DNA of 64,000 bases from Centroberyx gerrardi (lineage: Eukaryota; Chordata; Actinopteri; Beryciformes; Berycidae). Positions 59,926 through 64,000 of this stretch are shown in pieces. Positions within the stretch are counted from its first letter, which is position 1; each line of letters begins with the position of its first letter. The stretch lies in the NCBI RefSeq assembly GCF_048128805.1, contig NC_136019.1:18997881-19061880 (forward strand). The letters are read 5' to 3'. The notes below the pieces were generated by a model that was given only the letters and a program-made list of their open reading frames with translations, searched no databases and was not told where the DNA came from. Made by a program: the position numbers and the translations under genes.

Positions 59926-61678
59926 TGTCAGGCAGCCAGGTCAGTTAAAATGGCAGAGAAAAGAAAAACAGACATCCGATCATTTTTCAGTGCACCGAAA
60001 CGCCAAGTAGAAAGACCCCAGTAATATCAAAGGCAATTTGATAAAATCTTCATAAGAAAGGAATGAAGTGCTTATGGAAATGTTTCATAATGGACCTCTA
60101 TATACATTTAATACAACAGTACTTTTGGCGGCACCTTTGGTGTCCCCTTCAGGAATTGCTCTTGAGAAAGTTTTCTGTTTATTGTCCCCCCCAACAGTGA
60201 AATGAAATATCCGCCCTTGGGGGTATAGTTTGATTGCACTGATGGTTTTGCATTAGTCATGCCCATCCCTAGTGTAGTTAACTGTACTCATGTCAAATCA
60301 ATAGGCCTGATCTTTTGTCTCTGATATAGCAAAATGGTGGACAGTTCAGAAGTAGTGGACTCTTAAAGCGATGCTGTAGATGTAAGACTAAGACTAAAGT
60401 AAATAGATTGTCTCAAGGTTTGGTGGTTTGTGGTGATGGCCTTCCTGTTTTTCTCTAACGTCACACTGACAGGCCTTCCGTTTAGTCGCCCTTATAGACA
60501 AAGGCCATAAAGGCCATTTTTTCATCTATGTTTTTACATCAATGAGAAAACACAAAGTCATTATAGTCTAAGATCCAGTGATTTTTTGCAATCGTCAATC
60601 CCCAAGGCCCGCACTGAAATGGGCAAGAAATCCTTTATGGTGTCGGCCCCTACTACTTGGAACAAGCTGCAAAATGATCTAAACAAGCACAGATCCTGTA
60701 CAGACCCACAGCACATGTGTTCAGTTCAAGTGAATTCAATTCAATACAATGCACTGAAGCACTACGACAAGGTTATCAGTTAATAATAATTAATAATTCC
60801 ACTAGTTAAATACCACAAGGTGGACTATATGTTACCTACCGTTAATATGTGAAGGGCAGCAGAATATGTGTGATCGGGTTACTGTTTTCAAATCCCATTA
60901 CCAACACAGGTGGAATGTTAAGTTTCACTTTTGTTTTCACACCGGGAGACTCTGTGGATTGAGTTCAGAATACATTAAGAATACTTCAGTAGCAACAAGT
61001 TGCTGTACTTTAAGTATACTTCTAGTATTATTAAAAGTATAAGCCAAAGTATATTACTCACAGTCTAATCTATGTAAAAGTACAAGTATAACTTCAAGAA
61101 TGCTATTCTCAAGTGTACCTTTTTCAAGTACAACAAAGAAAAATAAAAGTATACTTGCTAATTTTTTTGTTTAAAATAAGTATACTAAAAGTGAACTTAA
61201 GTAAACTTCTTTTCTCTAAGGGTTATTGATGATAGTAATTGACCAACTGTCTTTGCGGATGAATTTCAGGTCCAGACTGGCAGGAAGTGTTGATTTCTGT
61301 CCTCCGCTATCTGCCCTTCCTCACCCTTCTTCTAACCTTCTTCTACCTCAACAGAAGAGGGATCAAACCTCAGCAACACAAACCAGGTACAATTCCATAT
61401 TCACTCCATGTGTTACAGTCACATCACTGAAAGCATAAACAACTGATAACTGTATGCATTAAGAGCATACATGGTACATTATGACTTTGATCGATCGGTG
61501 CGTTCCTGTTTCAGCAGCTCCTACAAATGAACCCACTTCAGCCCAGAGAGGAGAAGAAGGTGAAGAGGAAGGAGGTGTGAGGGGAATAGAAGACGATGCA
61601 GTAGATGGATCATGCCTGGTGGAGGAGGCGCCCACGCAGGAAGTGCACAACAGCGAACAGGAAGGAGAGAGGAAGTGA
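55702..61678 (+). CDS. Receptor C: V-type Ig receptor with charged membrane helix, NKp30-like
   Basis: Four exons (55702-55762, 56003-56377, 61270-61386, 61515-61678) join into 238 residues with all junctions phase 1. Compared with B the V exon differs at 13 bases, nine of them changing residues: L65Q, N69K, K104R, Y106D, K113E, N127K, T129A, A140T and N145K. The J-like motif is changed from GNGT to GKGA, and sequons N69 and N127 are lost. The five mature V-domain cysteines, Arg158 in the helix and the tyrosine-free tail are kept. The gap between V and membrane exons is 4.9 kb, the longest of the three, and holds a hAT-like remnant. Its poly(A) word is AATAAT. It may be expressed or decaying; no frame is broken. 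Confidence 0.76.
56003..56377 (+). CDS. Receptor C, exon 2 (V domain)
   Basis: Identical to B for the first half (through KGRVNWLKN), then divergent at 13 bases. Donor context is AAGG followed by GTAGGT. Confidence 0.88.
56378..56880. other. Intron of receptor C, proximal part, no feature seen
   Basis: Partly homologous to the B intron (TGTTAACAGTAAATCAAAAG and the words AAACACTAATATTAGTGTTT). Confidence 0.5.
56885..57075 (+). repeat. Module 1 of the receptor array, copy 3
   Basis: CTTACCTACTCCACTTCATG, ATC run, GAGAAGCCGCCCAAATAAAA. Homologous to 32960 and 46845. Confidence 0.7.
57076..58020. other. Intron of receptor C, A/T-rich
   Basis: Long stretch of TTTAAATTT-like words (57250-57550), then a (GGTC)n run with CGGTCGGTCGGTCGGTTGGT at 57720-57740. 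No gene was seen. Confidence 0.5.
58025..58800 (+). repeat. Duplicated segment homologous to 33505-34380
   Basis: Contains the SINE tail, the GATGAAACT repeat, GTGTTCCCATCCAGGAACTG and the remains of the CCGGTCA foldback array, in the same order as 33505-34380. Confidence 0.7.
58842..60235. mobile_element. Probable hAT-like (ZMYM type) transposon remnant
   Basis: A 28-base G run at the left and TTGTCCCCCCCAACAGTG near the right bracket an A/T-rich body. Inside, a 24-codon frame (59950-60024) reads MAEKRKTDIRSFFSAPKRQV, much like the N-terminus of hAT/ZMYM transposases, and then stops. A (TG)n run (59868-59923) lies just before it. The boundaries are uncertain. Confidence 0.4.
60335..60510 (+). 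repeat. Segment shared with 36056-36262
   Basis: GGTGGACAGTTCAGAAGTAG to CTTATAGACAAAGGCCATAA. It lacks the CACAGCAGAGCACAGCC part of the left copy. Confidence 0.7.
60580..60700 (+). pseudogene. LINE reverse transcriptase C-terminal remnant
   Basis: The frame KARTEMGKKSFMVSAPTTWN followed by KLQNDLNK has the pattern of the C-terminal end of fish LINE ORF2 proteins (R-x-x-x-G-x-x-S-F, then W-N-x-L). Nothing upstream of the element remains. Confidence 0.5.
60965..61215 (+). repeat. AAGTATAC-rich tract before membrane exon C
   Basis: The shortest of the three tracts, with the same CTATTCTCAAGTGTACCTTT phrase. Confidence 0.85.
61270..61386 (+). CDS. Receptor C, exon 3 (transmembrane)
   Basis: Same protein sequence as the membrane exon of A (VLISVLRYLPF). 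Single acceptor, donor GTACAA. Confidence 0.82.
61515..61678 (+). CDS. Receptor C, exon 4 (acidic tail)
   Basis: Protein identical to A and B, with one silent change (GAA to GAG in VEEAP). NAGNAG acceptor kept. Stop at 61676-61678. Confidence 0.82.
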
Positions 61679-62400
61679 GGAGGGAGGGGAAGAAAACCGC
61701 AACGGATGATTTCATTGCCTTGGTCTGAAATCTCATGCACTGTTCCATCAGCACAAAACAAGGAAGTCTCGGAAGTTCCGAGATTGAGTTTAATGTGTTT
61801 TAATTTCAATGTAAGCATTAGCCTACATGCTCCTCTATGGGTTAAGAGAATTCTACAACCCACGGGTTTATGAAACCTTTTCAAAACCAATAAGGTAAAC
61901 TCAAAACTGACTGTCAAAGCTAAAAGCAAGGATGTTTTTCTTAGTTCCTGAAAAGTCATAGAGCTGGTTGAGCAGTACCAACTAACTTTAGTTGGCTTAC
62001 CTCCACACAGCGTCGTCTCTGGAACCAAAGGCCACCTGAGGCCGTGTTCATTGTCAGGAATGAAGACACGATTGCTGTGTGAATGTTGGCGCATGCATAC
62101 CTCAGATAATCTAGCAGAGAAACAAACACCCTTTCTACCACCGCTCATGTTATCATTCTACAAAGTCATCCATATTAAAGATTTTCTCTCAAAGGAAACC
62201 TTAATTGAGACTGTTTATCAATGTCCCACAACACCAAAACACCAACAACATTTGATGTAGGAGAGCAGCCAAGGAGTCAAGACAGAGGCAACATGAAGGA
62301 GTGAAGAGCAAAAACAGACACACGCTGAATTATCAATGTCATCCTTGGTTTGTCAGAATCATTCTGAAATAATGTCAATGGAAGGTTTTTCCTTGTCTTT
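61679..62400 (+). other. Receptor C 3' region
   Basis: Homologous to the 3' UTR of A and B at its two ends, with an unrelated insertion or replacement between about 61770 and 62225. The poly(A) word at 62368-62373 is AATAAT. Confidence 0.55.
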
Positions 62401-62546
62401 GTGTCTGTCTTTTGAAAGAGAGGATAAATGGAAGACAGAGAGGGGAAAGGATAAAATGTAAAGTATCACATTTGTGTAGTCTCCAGGAAAGAACTTGCGT
62501 TTGTCCCAGGTTTAGATAATCCTAGTGGCCTAACTCAACACAGTGT

Positions 62547-62745
62547 AGCCTATGTGTTAGCATGGAGCCTATCACTCAACATACTGTATGCTAAAGTGTT
62601 AGCATGGTGCCTACTATTGTTACTATTACTCAACATACTGTATGCTAAAGTGTTAGCATGGTGCCTACTATATTGCTATAAAGTGTTAGCATGGAACCTA
62701 CTATCACTCAACATACAGTATGCTAAAGTGTTAGCATGGAACGCT
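62547..62745 (+). repeat. Minisatellite CTAAAGTGTTAGCATGG, copy C
   Basis: Five units with CTCAACATACTGTATG spacers. The open frame through it (LNILYAKVLAWCL repeated) is a repeat translation. Confidence 0.85.
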
Positions 62746-63290
62746 GGAGCCAAACATCTACTGGGAACACATGGACGATTGTGGTGTATACGTTCTCATC
62801 ACAGGTTGACCAACGGGCCAATCTCACAAAAAAACTTGCTGCATTCCTTTAATCTCTATAAACAATCTACCTTTTGTGTATTTCTTTGATACAAAGACTG
62901 ATTATGTAATGCAGCTCCCCTCTGCATTAGACTCTTTAGCTTATGGCCTGTGGCCCCTCCATCAAATCTGTTGGCGAAGCTGCATTTTTTGTTCTGTTAC
63001 GTATTTCAATCTTGTATCAACGTAAAAGGATCTTTTGTCAGTGATTGTGAGGCAGAACACAAGCAAATATCCTTTCTTCAAGCTTTACATAGGAGAAGAG
63101 CAGAAAGGGGAAACAAACTCACTGCCTTGTATTCATCTGAAGGGGAAGGAACAGAGCCTGTGGTTTTAAAACTTCTCAACGAAAAGTTCACATAAACTCC
63201 GAAGACATGCATGTGTGCATGTGTGTGCGTACCCAGTGGGAGGGACGTAGCTCTTAAGAGTGGCAGAAGTCAGTGTTGAATAGGTGTGGA

Positions 63291-63351
63291 ATGATGAAGC
63301 TTCTACTGAGCAGTCTGCTTCTTGCCTCTCTGTCTGCCCCCTCATCATGGA
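63291..63351 (+). CDS. Receptor D, exon 1 (signal peptide)
   Basis: Same protein as exon 1 of C; ends TCATGGA before GTGAGT. Confidence 0.8.
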
Positions 63352-63985
63352 GTGAGTACAAACACATCTTTGACTTTCAAATGACTGATGTTTCAAAGAT
63401 GTGTTAAAATGAATGGAATTATGCTCAAAAATAACTACAAATCTTAAAGATTAAATCACTGATCGATTTTAAATATGTCATATATGACCGCACAAAAATC
63501 CTCCTTGATTTTGCTGAATCTTGTCAGAACAGCTGTGTGTTGTCGAAGTTTAGCCATTGTATGGTCTGGTAATGAACTAAGGAATCGTTTTTCATTCTGT
63601 CTTTTCTTAGGTGTTTTATCTGAAAACAAATTTGTTGTGACCCAGTCTCCTGATGTCACCATCAAGGAGGGGGAGACTGTGCAGATAGACTGCTGCTGGA
63701 ATATGGACATAACAAAAGGGAGAGTTAACTGGCTGAAAAATCAAACAAACATTAATGAGACAATCTTTACGGCTGTAATCAACAATAACGGCCAGCATCA
63801 GGGATCTCTGAAGAAGGAAGAATGTAACTGTTCAAATCTGACCTTTTCAAATATCATGAGAAATGATTCGGGTAGATACATCTGCAAGGTATTTGTGGAG
63901 ATACCACAGCTAAACGAGGCCCAAGGAAACGGCACTGTCATCACAGTTACAGCCAGACACAACACAACCAACCAACCAACCAATG
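63291..63985 (+). CDS. Receptor D: V-type Ig receptor, partial at window end
   Basis: Exons 63291-63351 (signal peptide MMKLLLSSLLLASLSAPSSW) and 63611-63985 (V domain) are intact. The membrane and tail exons would lie beyond the window. The V domain combines B-like and C-like residues: Q65, R104, D106 and T140 as in C; N69, K113, GNGT and N145 as in B. It has seven sequons (N64, N69, N93, N96, N105, N127, N138), the most of the array, and the same five mature cysteines. Intron 1 is shifted in sequence relative to B and C after 63400. Donor GTAGGT at the end of exon 2. As for A-C, an adaptor-coupled surface receptor is inferred. Confidence 0.75.
63611..63985 (+). CDS. Receptor D, exon 2 (V domain)
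   Basis: 375 bases, six differences from B and seven from C by my count. Acceptor TTTTCTTAG. Confidence 0.87.
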
Positions 63986-64000
63986 GTAGGTGACAAAACA

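Noticed and set aside
62554..62889. Frame of 111 residues with repeated LNILYAKVLAWCL
   Set aside because: Translation of the GTTAGCATGG minisatellite; the other copies do not keep the frame.

Overview
The window is vertebrate nuclear DNA, almost certainly from a ray-finned fish. The genes are split by GT-AG introns. CA/TG microsatellites are dense, and many dispersed repeats are of kinds I associate with teleost genomes: tRNA-derived SINEs, TTAA-flanked foldback elements, a Ty3/gypsy fragment and LINE 3' tails. No bacterial-type operon, CRISPR array or tRNA gene was seen.

Left part (1-13.7 kb, + strand): a protein phosphatase 1 catalytic subunit gene of the beta type (ppp1cb-like). Seven exons between 7642 and 13152 encode residues 18-327; the exon for residues 1-17 was not found and probably lies left of the window. 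Middle part (17.4-25.3 kb, - strand): a complete equilibrative nucleoside transporter, best matched to SLC29A2/ENT2, in 12 coding exons that join into a 462-residue protein. The two genes converge tail to tail. A possible untranslated first exon and promoter of slc29a2 lies near 30.9-31.2 kb.

Right part (36.9-64 kb, + strand): an array of four small receptor genes, called A, B, C and D here. Each has a signal-peptide exon and a single V-type immunoglobulin exon ending in a G-x-G-T J-like motif. A, B and C continue into an exon with a transmembrane helix carrying an arginine, then an exon with an acidic, tyrosine-free tail; D runs off the window end before these exons. The design resembles NKp30 (NCR3), an activating receptor that signals through an adaptor paired with its membrane arginine. 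B, C and D have nearly identical V exons. A has a very different V exon, yet its membrane and tail exons are about 99% identical to those of B and C. All internal exon junctions are phase 1, so modules could be exchanged by splicing or recombination.

The DNA around the array is a set of repeated modules: AAGTATAC-rich tracts before each membrane exon, GTTAGCATGG minisatellites after each tail exon, and shared transposon insertions. Paralogous empty sites let some insertions be delimited exactly, including a 2.07-kb TTAA-flanked foldback element with a solo LTR and a second transposon inside it. The array is the most interesting content of the window.
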